This document shows, piece after piece, positions 1-15,400 of a DNA stretch of 64,000 nt. The position numbers and the translations under genes are program-made. The DNA comes from Liriodendron chinense (taxonomy: Eukaryota; Streptophyta; Magnoliopsida; Magnoliales; Magnoliaceae). The stretch spans positions 2,170,001 to 2,234,000 of the forward strand of contig ML058577.1 of the NCBI GenBank assembly GCA_003013855.2, read 5' to 3'. The notes beneath the pieces were generated by a model. That model saw only the letters and a program-made list of their open reading frames with translations. It made no database searches and was not told the origin of the DNA. Each line of letters starts with the position of its first letter. Position 1 is the first letter of the stretch.

Positions 1-155
1 ATCGACGTAGAGGGGCCGAACAGGAGAAACGACATTGGATTTCGATCGAGCATCATACCACACAAATTTAAAACCCCGGAAACTTCGATTTATTACTGGA
101 GCGTGCGACCACCTGCATTCTAATACGCCATTCGATCCTCATTCAGGAGTCTTTG

Positions 156-196
<41 letters not shown>

Positions 197-467
197 CCTC
201 ATTTCCTCACCGCTTCCGATCTTCCAAAAATCAAATCTGCGGACGGGTAAAGGGAGAGGGTTTCTCTAGAATTCCCAAATCGTTCAAACCCTTCAAATCC
301 TCCATCTCTTTCCCAAATTTTCCAGAAATCCCTCGATCTCGATCTAGATCTCGTCTCTTCTGATCTCATCTCCCACGATTAGGTCTTGGATCGTAGAAGT
401 CTCGTCCTGTTTTCCAAACCCCGGAATCTTCTCCTGAGCCGTCTGATCTACCTGTCCTGCGACCGCG
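1..467 (+). promoter_or_regulatory. Presumed 5' leader and upstream region of the DRP2 gene, with a (CT)n tract
   Basis: This stretch lies directly upstream of the DRP2 start codon. It holds a perfect CT microsatellite at about 157-190 and then a pyrimidine-rich stretch (250-440), as is common in plant 5' UTRs. No upstream reading frame looks like a gene, and I see no convincing TATA box, so the transcription start cannot be placed. Confidence 0.5.
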
Positions 468-3400
468 ATGGAGGCCATGGACGAGCTGACCCAGCTATCT
501 GAATCGATGTTGCAGGCGGCTGCTCTTCTTGCCGATGAAGATGTGGACGAGTCTTCATCAAAGAGGTCATCCACTTTCCTCAACATCGTGGCTCTCGGCA
601 ATGTTGTAAGTCATCTGTGCCCTAATTTCTCCCCTGAAATCTTTCATTGATTCAATGTCTTGTTCGTTTGGATTCTTGATCTGGCTTTGGGCATCTTGGA
701 TAATTAGGAATCGACCCCTTCTGATCTGATGCCGATAGTGAATAGAGATTCTACCTTTGTTTCTTTATTGTGTATTTTTCTTTTCTGGGTGAATGATGGT
801 TTTTAGTTGAATTTCAGATCTATCAGACGTTGCTTTTGTATTTGTTTATTTTGCATGTATTCGAATACCCACACCAAGAAAATTAAAGATTAATGTTGTT
901 TGTCATGTGAGGTTTTGCGAGCCCCGCAGCTTGCCCTCTTCATATTCATCCTTAGATATGGCTCACATGCCAATAATGCCCAAGGGCCATCTGACCCGTG
1001 CAAAAGGTTGGCACAACTGTGCAGATGGCTTGGCACAGAAAATGGTCAGGTCAGCTACTCAGGCGGGCCATATGAGTCCATTGGTTCTGCTACTTTGGAT
1101 ATATATTGTAAAATGGCCCACTGCTTTCATACAGTGTTCGCCCCCTGAATCAATGGTCAGACCTGATTTTTTGCGCCAGGTTATCTTCACTGTGGAGTCA
1201 CCTTATGCATGGGTTAGATGTCCCATGCCACACACCTGCCAGGTAGGCCCTGCTGTTTGTGAAGGTGCGCATGGGGTTAGCAAACATCAGTCATGGTTTG
1301 TGACATTATCGATGTTCGTGATTTATTTTCTAGGCTTTTTTCTGGTACTTTGCTAAGTTGCTGTTTATGCAGGGTGCTGGAAAGTCGGCGGTGTTGAACA
1401 GTTTGATTGGGCATCCTGTTCTTGTAAGTACGTTAGTTTATGGATTTCTTATCTGTACGATGGAGTTTTCACATACGATCTTGTTCTTTAGTTATGCTTC
1501 AGTATTTTAATGTTTGTATTATATTATTCAGCCAACGGGAGAAAATGGAGCTACACGGGCTCCTATCAGTATTGATTTACAAAGGGACAGTTCTCTAAGT
1601 AGCAAAAATATTGTTTTGCAAATAGACAACAAAGCTCAGCAAGTTTCTGCAAGTGAGGCCTCCTAACACACTGCTGTTTATTGTTTAGTTTCATCACTTG
1701 TGGTTTCTATGCATTTCACATCTAGTTCTATTTATTCCCATTCCTAGATTTTTTTTTTGAGAGAAGTATTCCCATCCCTAGATAACTAATTATTTTCTAT
1801 ATTTTCTCATTGCAATTTATTGATTTTTTTTTTTATATTTTTTTTTTGGATTTTTCTGTAGGTGCTCTTCGGCATTCTCTCCAAGACAGGCTAAGCAAGG
1901 GTGCTGGCGTTCACAGCTCGGGAAAGAGCCGTGTAGATGAGATTTATTTGAAGCTTCGTACTAGTACAGGTTGGTCATCATTCTCTTTCTAAGTAGGTCT
2001 AGCCCCTACTGCATAAGATTCTTTTCTATTTGAAGTAAGTTTCTTTAGATCAATGATATTCATCATCCATAAAAGAAACGGACACAAAGATGGAAGGCCC
2101 ATGGACATGCTGCAGTTTGACTATTCTTACAATAGTGCTGCACTAGAGTGCACCCTACTAATAATGTCATACTAAGTGGGTTTAGCCATTACCACATCAG
2201 ATTCTTTCTCTTTTCACGTAAATTTCTTTAGATCAATAATATTCATCCTCTATAAAAGAAATAAAAAGGAAATTGGAAATCCTGTGGACAAGCTTTGAAA
2301 CAAAGGGCAGAGTTGGATGTACCTCATTTTGCAGTTTGTGAGGAACTCATCCATTGCTGCCAAAAGTTGGAATACCCAAAAGACAACTAATATTTTCTTA
2401 TTGGGATCTCCTTGCACTGAACTTTTGCCTTGGTGACTTGTTGTGGCAGCGCTCTACACTTCTATTCAAATTTGCACAAAAAAAGTAGAACGCATATCCT
2501 TGTACGTGTACATCTCAAGTGTATTTGCATTCGATTGCTGCTTTCCTTGAATGACTTGCTGCCAGGCTACCTTTCTAAGATAACTCTGCTTTTGTATGAT
2601 GCATGAGTTGGGCACACGCATTTCACTTGATTATTTTTTTATTAGAAGTTTCTTTAGTTTTCAGCTCAAGTGTTTTTTTTTTTTTTTCTGAATTACTTTT
2701 CCAGCTCCTCCATTGAAATTGATTGACTTACCTGGATTGGATCAGCGGGCTATGGATGAATCAATGGTTTGTAACTCTGCTTATCATTATTTACATTCAA
2801 GTGTTAGATGAACATGAAGCATTCATTTTGTTGTGTCTTCACTGATTTTTTTTTTTCGGGCTCAGTTTTTGGCTGAGGCGAACGAAAGTATGTTGTGCAC
2901 ATTGATAATAGTGCTAATTTTTGTAAATGGTCCTATTTCCAGATAAGTGACTATGTTGAGCACAATGACGCAATTTTGCTTGTCATAGTACCTGCAACTC
3001 AAGCACCAGATATTTCTTCATCTCGTGCCCTTAAACTAGCTAAGGAATTTGATTCAGAAGGTGAGTTCCAGTTGAGCTTGTAGGCTGTCGCATGGTGTGT
3101 ACTAGTTACAACAGTGATTATGCTAATGCTCTTCGGTGTTGAAAACTTTGTAGGTCTGTCGATGGGTACCTGGATCCACGGATACCTGTAGTTTCAGATC
3201 CAATTTAATTTCCTCTGTATCCACATTTTGGGCTAAGTTGATAATCGGGTCAGATTCAGGTTCAATGATTCCAATCAGTGTAGTTAAAGGGGCTAGGTGC
3301 ACTTGCCCCTGGAGCCCCTGAAATGCCTAGTAATGTGCTTGGAGTTTCAAGGCGATTTTCGTCAAAAATGTATGATAGAAAATAATATTTAAATTACACA

Positions 3401-6371
3401 TATAATAAATATTAATATTTACATATTTATATGCTGATTTTTCAATCAATCAAAATCAACACCATTCAAATTTCAAAGGAAAACGAAAATTAAAATGGAG
3501 CTAAGACAATTAAACAAAATCAACTTACACACTAAACCATCAATTTATCAAATTAATATCATTAATCATTAATCATTAATCAGTGATCAAGCCATCCATG
3601 AACTGGTCAAACCATCCATGAACTACACTAATAACCGTTCATCAAAACCTAAAGTTGTTCAAAATGTCTTGTAGAGTTTAGACATCTTAAGCTTTTGATC
3701 TCAAAGAGATAAGGAGAGCTGTTGAAATAGGATTGAAAGAACTACTCGTCTATTTACTCCCATATGGGGTGGTAAAATACCGAAAGAACCACAAAGAGGA
3801 TGTAAACAAAAGGTTACCTCACCTCAAATGGCCACAGTGACATAAGTGTGCCTAAGTCCGCCCAGGCACCAGGCACACCTAGGTGTGTGCACGAGGAAAA
3901 TGCCAGGTGCGTGAGAGGGGAAGCGTCTCTTTAAAAATGTATACATGTATAAATAGGTGGGAAGTTGGATCGTTAACAAGATTCTAAAGCAGGGATTCAA
4001 AGAGGGAGCAACACCTAGTTAGAAGGATCCTGCTACTAAAGGCCAGACAAGGTGCACCAGGCCTAAAATGCCTAGGCATGCGCTAGGGCCGCCTTTTACC
4101 ATGCTGATTCAGGTAAATTAGAAAATGGATTGGGTTGGGTAATCAACTTAGATGCCCGACTCAAGCACCCCTAGTATATGACACTTTCAGTCTTAAATTT
4201 CATTTAATTAGACTTTTTTTAATGATCTTACAAATGGCTTCTTTTTGGTATGTTTGTAATCCGAATCCACATCTAAACCTGAATTTATATTTGATACTGG
4301 AATGATGTCCCATTTTAAATCCTAATTCTTGTTTGAAACTGAACCTGAGACCTGATGGGATACCCGGATCCAATTGGATTTGGTTATGGTACCTCATATA
4401 TGGTCACTGTATCTAAAGCCCAACATGCCCTGAATCTTGATCCCTTGGTTGGGATCTGATACCAGTACAGCAGCATATGCTGACCCCAACCCAGAACCCT
4501 TGACAGACCTAATACATTGGCAAGAGATTGGTGTCCTTTTTTCCTCTTCTTTTTGGTATTAACTAATGATTTTGTGTTTATTTTGTCGATCATAGGTACC
4601 AGAACCATTGGTGTTATTAGTAAAATAGATCAAGCATCAACAGACCAGAAAACCCTTGCTGCTGTTCAGGCTCTTCTCCTGAATCAGGGACCTCGTAGCA
4701 CATCTGACATTCCATGGGTTGCTTTAATTGGGCAATCTGTTTCTATTGCGTCTGCACAATCTGGGTCTGTTGGCTCTGAAAGCTCATTGGAAACTGCTTG
4801 GAGAGCCGAGAGTGAAAGCTTAAAATCCATACTGACAGGAGCCCCTCAAAGCAAGCTTGGAAGATTAGCTTTGGTGGAAACTCTTGCTCGCCAGATTCGT
4901 AAACGGATGAAAGTCAGGCTTCCAAGCGTCCTGTCTGGGTAAATTGTTTTCTGAACAATTCTTGCTGTTGCCTAGATGCCTTTTGTGTTCAAATTTCACT
5001 CAAAGAGCTGTGTGATGTGCCTACTTCATGTACACAATAAAGAAGCCTAGAGGGATTTATTCAGTCAATTCTGCATATAGTGATGTGTTGGTCTTGTCTA
5101 AACTGATTTCACATGTCCAAAACTTATACAATGTGCTTCTTTTCGGTAAATTATGATGCATGCCTACATGCTAATGAAGTGATTCCTAAGCTATGAGCAA
5201 TCATATTATCACTGCTAGTTAATGGCTATTGGTGGCCTCTGATGCCTTTTGTGTTCAAATTTCACTCAAAGAGCCGTGTGATGCCTACTTTGCCAACTCT
5301 TGATGTGTAAATATTGGTCCAAAAGGTATATATCCATGTCGCCAGTTCCACTATTTGTCAAAAATAAAGAAGTCTACAGATTTATTCAGTCAATTCTGCA
5401 TATGGTGATCTGTTGGTCTTCTCACGTATCCAGAACTTATATAACGCATTTTTTTTTCCCAGTAAATTATGATGTATGACTGCATGCCAATGAAGCGATT
5501 CCTAAGCCATGAGAAATCATAGTATTCACTGCCTAGTTAATAGCTATAGGTGGCCTCTGTTGCTGTAGGTGATATTCAGTTAACTGAGTTTCGTATAACA
5601 TTGTTCGTTTAAAAAATTGCAGGCTTCAGGGTAAGTCCCAAATGGTTGAGGATGAGTTAGTAAGGCTTGGGGAACAAATGGTTCATAGTGCCGAAGGAAC
5701 AAGGGCTATTGCTTTGGAGCTCTGCCGAGAATTTGAGGACAAATTTCTCCAGCATATTGCGACTGGCGAGGTGAGTAGTTTCTTCTACTATTATAGTTAC
5801 CTTTTAGATTTTACTGTTTAAACGTGCAACTATTTTCCGTTTGTAGTTGAAAGGATTCACCACAGGAGTATTCTAGGATGGAATCTTGAAAATTACACAG
5901 AAAATGGTCATTTTACATCAACTGTAAGCCTTGCCTCTTGCATAAAATAATCATATGGATGCATGGCTATTGCCGATTAGGCTTTGGATTGCCACACACA
6001 GGCAACTTCATTGAATGGGAGGTTTCACCTGATTCAGAACCTTTTTTAGATTTTAGTTAGTTAAATTTTTTTTATCTCAATTGTTGCCATGGTTTTGAGG
6101 AATGAAATCAGAGCAACGTCATGAATTTTCTTTTAGGATTGGATATGAGATGATGCTTCTTCTGATTTCTGATTAGTGTCATCATGCATAAAGAGGGTCC
6201 CTTAATCACCATTCCTTTCTGTTTAGGGCCCATTTGGATGGATTCAAACGTTTTCTCAGCAATGTTTCTTTTCTTTAAAATAGTTTTTTGGTTAAATACG
6301 TGGAAATGGAAATGGCAGAAAGGGTGAAATCTTTTTGGCCAGGTTCTGTTCCGATGTGGAAGGTGGGCATG

Positions 6372-6424
<53 letters not shown>

Positions 6425-9400
6425 CAAGTATCATTAATGAGCTCAGCTACGTTCCAATGTGGGAATAGAAATGTAGTTCGTTTCAAGACGGAAATGGTGA
6501 CAGTGGTTTTTCGTGGAAATGGAAATGACAACAAAATCCGTTTCTCGGGAATGGGACATTTCCTCTGATTCTCGAACACAAGAAATATGGTGTTTCCACG
6601 TAAATGGATTTCCGCAAAAACTCTTTAATGCATGTAAATGAGCCCTGGTTTTATTTTATTTATTTTTTATTTTTTTATCTCCCTCCATTTCATGAATTAA
6701 CCGTGTCACTTCTGCTATATCCAATCTGCCTTCGGATTGAAATGTTAGTTATGGGCATTTATGTGGATTTTTTTTTTCTAAGGTCTTCGATACGTTTTTC
6801 AAGTAGTATTTTGTCTTTCAAACTCCTGATTTTGAGGGCACAGAGTACTTGGCCTCTCTATTTCATTAACAAATTTGTTCTTGGAAACCTTTCATGATGT
6901 GTAGATGTGTGCAAGGTAGCAGTGTTTTGTGTTCTTCAATGCAGTAAATGATTCTTTTGATACAATGATTGGATTATGCATCACGTTGTAGTTTTCCTAA
7001 AAAAATACTGAAACTGCTCTGATGCCTAAAAATTGGTTTGTAGTTTCACTTCATCGCACAAGTCCTGGTGGCAGTTTTAAACTTTTGTGCAGACTATTCT
7101 GTTAGGGAATCCCCAGTACTTAGAAATTAGATTCCGAATCAGTCACAATTTTTGCATTGTTCTCTGTTCTAACTTCTGAATGAGTTCTCTTCACAATTTA
7201 ATCAATCCTTTTACTGCTGATTATGACCTTTGGTTACAACAGGGTGGTGGTTGGAAAGTCGTTGCAAGTTTTGAGGGAAATTTTCCAAATAGGATCAAGC
7301 AGCTTCCATTAGACAGACATTTTGATATCAACAATGTCAAACGGGTATCTGTTGTGTCTGTTTTCTCCTTTCCAATGCTTCTATGGCTTATTTATTTATT
7401 TATTATTGCAACTTATTATTCTGTAACTATATGTTGCACTCTAGATTGTGCTGGAAGCTGATGGTTACCAGCCTTATCTTATATCTCCTGAGAAAGGTTT
7501 GAGATCTCTTATAAAAGGGGTCCTTGAGCTAGCGAAAGAACCATCACGTCTTTGTGTGGATGAGGTAATTCTATATCCTGTGACACTCTTTTTGTACATT
7601 CACAATGTAATAATAATTTTGTAAGACATGAAACACCATCTAGGGAATTTGTGATAAATAAATTGTTTGTATGCTTCTCATTTCGTTCCATTTTGGAGTT
7701 ACAACCAATACAGGTTCACCGTGTGTTGATAGACATTGTTTCTACGGCTGCAAATGCTACACCAGGTCTTGGAAGATACCCTCCTTTTAAGAGAGAGGTA
7801 ATTGTGCTCTGTGATTAGCATCTTTGAGCAAAAGATTCTTCCCACTAATCTGCAAGGCTTTACTAGAAACATTCATGCTTTTTAACAAAGATCCACCATA
7901 GTTTTTTCAGTAAATAATGTTTCCACTGTTGTGAAGGTTGTTGCCATTGCATCTGCTGCTTTGGATGGGTTTAGAAATGAGGCCAAAAAGATGGTGGTTG
8001 CGCTAGTTGATATGGAACGCGCTTTTGTTCCCCCCCAACACTTCATCCGTTTAGTGCAAAGAAGGTACACTTTTCTTTTTTCTTTTTTCCTTTCTTTTTT
8101 CAATAGTACTACTGATGTTTTGGCAGGTAAATAAATAAACCTATTGCATATCGATTGTCATTAAGCACATAGAAAATTTCATTAGTTTTCTTTTTTCTCA
8201 TCAATCATCAAGCACGTAAGACCAGAGGTGGGCCCCACCTACTAGCGAATCCATGATTTTGAGCCATAGAGCAGTTCGATCCTTTTTGGTTTCATAGACC
8301 TGTTTGGATGGTCCAATTAGTGGCCTAGTTGGACTATGTGGGGCTCATGAATCCAATTCTTCTTCTTCTCTCTTTTTCCCGTTTTTTCCCCTTTGTTTTT
8401 CCCCTCCTCGGGCCCTTGTGTTTTGTGTTCTGTTTTGTTTTCTTTCAATTATATTGATCCTTAAAAAATAAATGCGAGGTCAACTACGACTCAGAAAATT
8501 AGTCTAGAAGTTTATTGTGTTTGTTTAATTTGGTAGAAAGCTTCTGTTTTTGTTGTTCTAGAACTTGTTTAACAAGTAAGCAGCTAGTAGAAGTATCATA
8601 ACAAGTAAACAGCTAGTAGAAGTACGAGAGTTGTAGACAGCCTAGTTTGTGGAAGGCCTATATTTGCAAGGCCATATCTATGTTTTGGGACATGATTGTT
8701 GATTAAAGACTCCTGTTCCTTTCTAGTGTTGCGTTTTTTAATTTTTTGAACGGCCTTTCCTAGTTCCATGATGCCCTAGAATCTGCTGAAAACTTATTCA
8801 ACAACATTCAACAACACTTCTTCTTTGTATTTTTTTTTTTTTGAAAGATGAATTTCCTTAGATTTCCTTGGCACTTCTTTTGCCACTTTCTATATGCTCA
8901 TTCATCTCTATTCGCTTCTTCTAGGTCATTGTTTCAAGATTTTGCCTGTCTTAATTTGTGACTCTTCCTAAATAGCATTGATGATGAAGGGGGAATAAAA
9001 ATTGTTAATGTTAAGTTTATTCGTCGCTCCTTTGTGGTTGTACCCCTGGTCCCAACCCTCCCTCATGATGAAGACAACATGATCGACTTATCTCCCGAAG
9101 GTCATGCACCTGGCACTTCAGAAGTTTCTTGGGTGAATTCTTTGTTGAGTTGGCATTTGTATGTATGAGGATAATAATGAATGGGGCTTCACTTGACTAA
9201 AGATAAAGGAAGCTCAGGCTGAAGCATTTGCTAAGTAAGGAACTTTCCTAGTGTAGCCACCTTTTCCTCCGATGGTTGTCTGAGAGTTCGCCTCGGTTCC
9301 TTGCTGTGCCGGGACTGATCGATTGAAATGATAGGTTTATGACTTTCGCTAGATTGAGATTTGTAAGGTAGTGTGGCCTTTATTTGTAGTGTCACCCCGG

Positions 9401-12400
9401 GTATGCACAAGCAATGTTTTCCATATCGTTATCATGTATTGTATTGCACCCTTGGGATATGGATACATATTGGTTATCGCACAGGATGCATCAGTCATAT
9501 AACGTAATTTATCGCTGATGTTGGGAAACATGGGTAAACATTGGGAAATTGGTCGAATTTTCAATGGAACTTTAGGATTGTTAAAAAAGACACCAATACA
9601 CACTTAGAAGTAAAAATCACAAAAACCAAGTGCACATAATAAGTTTCCTTTGTGTAGGTTCCTAATCTATACGTTGTCTGACTAAAATGATACAAGTATA
9701 TTCAAAGTCAATTCATAAAATTTGTAAATGGATTATTAAAAAGGACACCAATACACTCTTAGAAATAAAAATCACAAAAAATAAGTGCACGTAATAGGTT
9801 TCCTTTGTATAGGGTCCTAATCTATACATTGTCTGACTAAACTGATACAACTACATTCAAAGTCAATTCATAAAATTTGTAAAAGTAAGAAGACATGTAT
9901 GGAAACACAATCATTACATTCAAAAGCAAAAGAAGTAAAAGACTAGAAAGAAATTATTTTTTTCTCCAAAAAATCCCCAAATTGGCAAGAATGTGTTAGA
10001 TCAAGTTATATACATGTTTGATTTCGTGTTTGGACACTGAGATTGCAACCGATTTAGGAAAAAATGGGGAAATTCTGATTTTTCTCCAATTTTTAGCAAC
10101 TCGGCCCTTCTCCCAAAAATCTCAAATTGGAGCTCTAAATTCATAATTTTTCATGCAAAACATGAAGTATTATGGATTTCTTACCATTTGACACTATTTA
10201 CGTTATATAAAAATGAAAAGAATGAATAAAAACTAAAAATACCCATCTTTTAGAATCAGGCACAAGAAGCTTCCTATCGCGATTTTGGAGAAATTTTGAA
10301 GATTTTCTTTCAACAAACTAGAGTGAACTGGTTGAAATCACCTTGCGATGTACGAGGAAGAAAATCAATTTTTGTGAATTTTACAGACAAAACAGCGCCG
10401 ATTTTCTTTTATCTCTTTCGATATCACACTTGATAACAATATATTGCACGATACATTAAGAATTTACAAAGGGAAAATGTAGGTATATTGTACGATACCA
10501 TGAAAAATAGATATTGAAGCTGGGTTTCATATTGCATCCTTGGGATAAAGGATATATCGTGAGATATATCATTGATATCACAAGATACTGAAAACACTGT
10601 GCGCAGGAGCCTGTGATGGGCACTCCAGGACCCGCCAATGATTTCACTTGGTCAAATGAAACCCCTCCTTTGGGAGTGAACCTCTCGCCTCAATTGCAAG
10701 CTGCATGATAAGGTGGAGGAAATTGATGCTGGCCTTTCAATGAAGTGCTGCTTCCAATGCCCGCCTTAGCCTAGCTGGAGTCTTCCATGTTGCCCATACA
10801 TTAATGCGGAGAAACTAGTAGAAACTTGCAACAATGAATAAAAACAATTAGGTATTCTGTTGTTTATGAGGCTTGAATAGAATTCTTGTGTTAAGTAATG
10901 TTAGATTTTAGAACAGGTTTCTGCTTACATGTGGTACTCTACCTTTCTATTTTATAAAATGACATTTGATAAATGTGATGAAATGCTTATAAATAAACAT
11001 GATGATAATAAACATGATGATTGCAAAGTACCTAATTCCTCTTCAGCATCAATAGAACAAAAGACAAATCACAATGGTAATAGTGAACAATGAAATGTTC
11101 TGTAAAATATTATAGTCTAGTCTTTTGTTAACTTGCTATTTAATAAAGCTCTCCCTGTTGTATTGGATAATTTATATGGATGGATTTGTTATTCTTCTTC
11201 CTTCAAGACATTTTTATTCTGATCCCTCTATCACCAGGATGGATAGGCAACGTCGGGAGGAAGAGATGAAGAACCGATCCTCCAAGAAAGGGCATGAGGC
11301 AGAGCAAGCCATGCTAAACAGAGTGAGCTTTTTGCTTTTCTTTTCTTTATTATTTTTATGAATGAATTTAAATTTTTAAAGCTTTAAAAAGTTCAAAGAA
11401 ATATAGGGAGACATCCTGAGTTGTGATAAAAATCTAAATGAGATACGTCAAATGAGAGCAAAGAAACTGCTAAATACAAAGTGATAATCTCCCATTTCCC
11501 TCTTTAGCAAGGGTGACTGCATTTTCATTGCCCCCCCTCACAACAAAATCAATTGAAATGTTTGTCCTTGGAGCTGGTAGGTCCTGCACTTTGTCAAATG
11601 TGAAAGTCAGTTTCCACAATGCATTATGCATGTTGAATGGCCATGCTATCACACTCCTTATGCCTTTAACAATTAGATTTTGAGCTCTCCTTTTCCTGTT
11701 TCTCTAAGATAAATAGCATTGTGAGATGTTACACATTAATATGCATTCAATGCTTTGCTGAGTTTATAGCTTGTATTGCCGTCAGAGGTAATTAGTCTTA
11801 CTTTATCTGGTTGGTTTATCTTATGTATTGGTTTTTTTTTAGGCAACTAGCCCTCAAACAGGAGCCCAACAAAGTGGGGGAAGCTTGAAATCGATGAAGG
11901 ACAAATCCAATCAACCAGAGAAGGATGCAAAAGAGGGATCAACTTTGCAGATTGCTGGGGATTTGGTTGCAGGTTTTCTACTAAGTTTTGAGATGTTGTT
12001 TTGCTTTGTCTGGTTCAATTGGATTCCATTGTCTTATGTCTTGATGTTATCATTTGGATGTGATACACTTTTGAGATGGGGCTTTACTTGGCATTAGTAT
12101 GATATACACAAGTTATCGGCAACATGTTTATTGAATTCTCTGCTAAGAAACACACAGCCCTCATGGGGGCACATGTGCCATATTGTCATGTGGATAGGAG
12201 ATCCGGGGCTATGCATCTGGCGGGTTCCACTGTGCAGATGACCTGGCCCAAAATCATTCCAATCAACTCATTAGGCTGACCGCATGTTTACGTTTTAGGT
12301 GGACCACTGGTTTCTTTAACCATCCGTTGTTTCCACGTATGTAGGTCCACTTGCCGAATTGACTGGCCTGATTTTAAGGTTTGGTGATGCAAAAGGTGCC

Positions 12401-15400
12401 TGATTGGTCCCATGGGCACGGGGGCTATTCACAAAACCTATAAAACATAAAAAGACCCTCCCAGAAAGGGCTATTCACACAACCTATTAAACATAAAAAG
12501 ACCCTCCCAGAAAGTGGCATTAGCACTGAGATTGTGTGATGTTGTGGTGGGCTCATTAGTGGTTGGTTAGTCTAGTTTTTGTCCAATATGGGTTCTTGGA
12601 AGCATAACGCAGTTTGTTAGAAATTGAGTTAGATTTTTATTTGCATGGCTAGCTAGTAGTTGTAAGGTGACACAGGAAACTTGTTTCCAAGCTAACTAGT
12701 AGGAGCTTGTTTTGATTTATTTTTCTTGTTTCTTGTTTCCAAGCATAGTGGTCAATATCTCTGATAAAATATAGCAATATTCTCCCAATTTTTTCAGGGA
12801 ATGGTGTTTACCTGATAATATCTTCCTACTTTTACCTCCAAAATTTCAATATTATATCTCCCTTTTTTCATGATAATATTTAGATGTCAAAGTTTTTAAC
12901 ATTCCTGTTTATTTTATACCATTTACTTGTGTTCTCTGTTTGTATTTGTATTTTTAATTTTCTTTTCCTTCTACAATTTTGCATAGTAGTGATGCACGGG
13001 ATAGGTGGAGGGTTGATGTCATGTAGGAAGTTGGTCGTTGAACTTTTGCCAAGCAATCATGAGAGGATTCATAAAGCCCATCCCAAATTGCTGGGATAGG
13101 GCTATGATGATGATGATCATCATCTAAGCCTTATCCCAACTAATTGGGTTCAGCTACATGAGTCCTATTCCTCCATTCCACTCTATCAAGGGCCAGGCCT
13201 TAAGTTAGACCATAGGTCATCAAGTCTTTTCTTACTATCTCCATCCACGTCCTGTTGGGCCTTCCCCTTGGCCTTTTGTACCAATGTACAGTTTTTGGTC
13301 TCTATTAAACATGATCAAACCATCTAATTCTACTTTCTCTCATCTTAATACCTATTGGTGCTACTCCTATAAGTTCCCTCAGATGCATTCATTTCTGATT
13401 CTCATTTTGCAACTCATCCATTTTAACATGCTCATTTCAGCTATATTCATCCTATGAAGATGTTGTTTCTATGATGGTGATTTTTTTTGTTGGTTTGTTT
13501 TCTGTGAGAATTTTCCAACTACATCCTGATAAGGACTTGAAAGTCTGAAAATATCTCTAGCAATTGCACACCAAAAACCTGCCAGAACAAGATTCGTCAC
13601 TGTGTCCAAGGGAAGATTTGAAGTTTCAGATATTGAAGAAACACATCGAAATAGAAGTATTCAGAAAATTATAACGCCATGTCTTAGTTGTAAAGGGTCA
13701 AGATGTTGAAGCCTGAGTCCAGAAAGAAGAACCAAAGAGCTTGCATAGGGGTGGATGTTCCACCCTACTGTTCTTTATTTCTAAAAGCAATCCTTTGAAC
13801 TTTGTCGGAGCTGAGATCATTCTAGGTCTCTAATTTTGAGTTGTTTCATCCACAAATGGGTTATATCTTTTCTGGTTCCACTGGATAACACGTATGATTT
13901 AATGCAATTTGAAGTGCTTTTGGGATATGATTCCTGATTTGCATTTCTGACTGGACAATGCACATATGAGGATTTGGAATGCTGCTAGAAGAGCTGTTGC
14001 AGTTGATGTTCCATTCAGAAGGATCAAGCAAAAGTTATCATGAGAAGTACTTGGCAGTGAGATCAACTTTGCAATTCATTATGTATTTTGAGGCAATCAG
14101 AATGAAAAAGAGTTGACAGGAGAGTCTGGAATCATTACTGAAGTACAGGCAAAGTATTAAAAAAAGGTTATGTAACAGTAAACGGTGGGAACCTTTACGC
14201 ATTATGGGCCTGTAATGGAGCTGATACATGACTTTTTTCAGAAAAAAAGCATTACAGGCACTGTTATTGTGATTGAATGCCTTGAATACAGGGCTTCAGT
14301 TGAAAATTAGGATAAAAACTAAGGCTGCGAAGGTGACTTCAATGGAGATCGACACATCTAGGATATGGTGGGATAGATTTACGAGAAATCTCATTCAGTT
14401 AGATATGGTAGATTAAGATGGGACACCAAAAGAATTGACTGCTGAGCCATATGAGGTAGGAAACTCTCAAGTACGGTTCTAAGGGAAGGAATTGACGCAC
14501 CTATTCCAACTTTGGAGAACAGGTCATTCGACAAGGAGATTCTGAAATTGCGGAGGCTTGGATTAGTAATAGAGATAATGTAAGGTATCCAGAGGGATAT
14601 TTCTGCATAAAAGGAATCATAATGAGGGCTTTAAGTTGGTAGAAATGATTAGGGCTCTCAATGGAGCGGGTCAGATCCGTGATCCGATTCGCTCCGAATC
14701 CATATAATGCGGATTTGGATCTTAAAATAGGTCCGATTAGTTAAATGGACCGGATTTGGATCTTAAAATAGGTCCGATTACTTAAATGGAGCGGATATGG
14801 ATTCATAGGAACATATCCGAGTTTGATCCGAATCCGATTAAGATCTGGCTCATTGTCACCTTACTATATATATTATATTCATGCTGGCCATCCGTTTTAC
14901 AAATTATTTTAGGCCATGTTGACTATGCCATAGTAAATAGTGGGATTTGCATCATTTTTCTACTAAATTAAATATATTATATTATATATTTTATACCATA
15001 TATTTTTTAAGATTTGTAATGGGGTGGATTCGGACCTAGATCCGACCCGAATCCGATGGTTATATGGATTTTGGATCGGAAATGGATCTAACAATTTATA
15101 AATGGATCGGATATGGATATCACCTTTTAGATCCGAGTTGGATCCGAATCCAATCCGAATCCGTCTACAGATATACGGACTTGGAGCCGGATCCTAGTAG
15201 ATCCGATCCAAATCCGACCCATTGAGAGCCCTAGAAATGATCAAGGAGTACTTCCCCACGATTCCGATCTAGAGTATGCTCTTATCCACTGATTAAAGAA
15301 ATGACTATCGGGAACGAGGAATTGTCCATTTGTAAGATCATAATTATTGATACGGGTCTTTTCCATGAATCGCTCCCGAAAAAGAATCTATTGATTCTCT

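Noticed and set aside
7882..8103. Minus-strand frame opposite a DRP2 exon
   Set aside because: It is the antisense shadow of the exon at 7937-8064.
12120..12540. Possible additional foldback element in DRP2 intron 14
   Set aside because: Several motifs (GTGGACCACTGG, CCACTGTGCAG) are reminiscent, but no matching ends or target duplication could be drawn.
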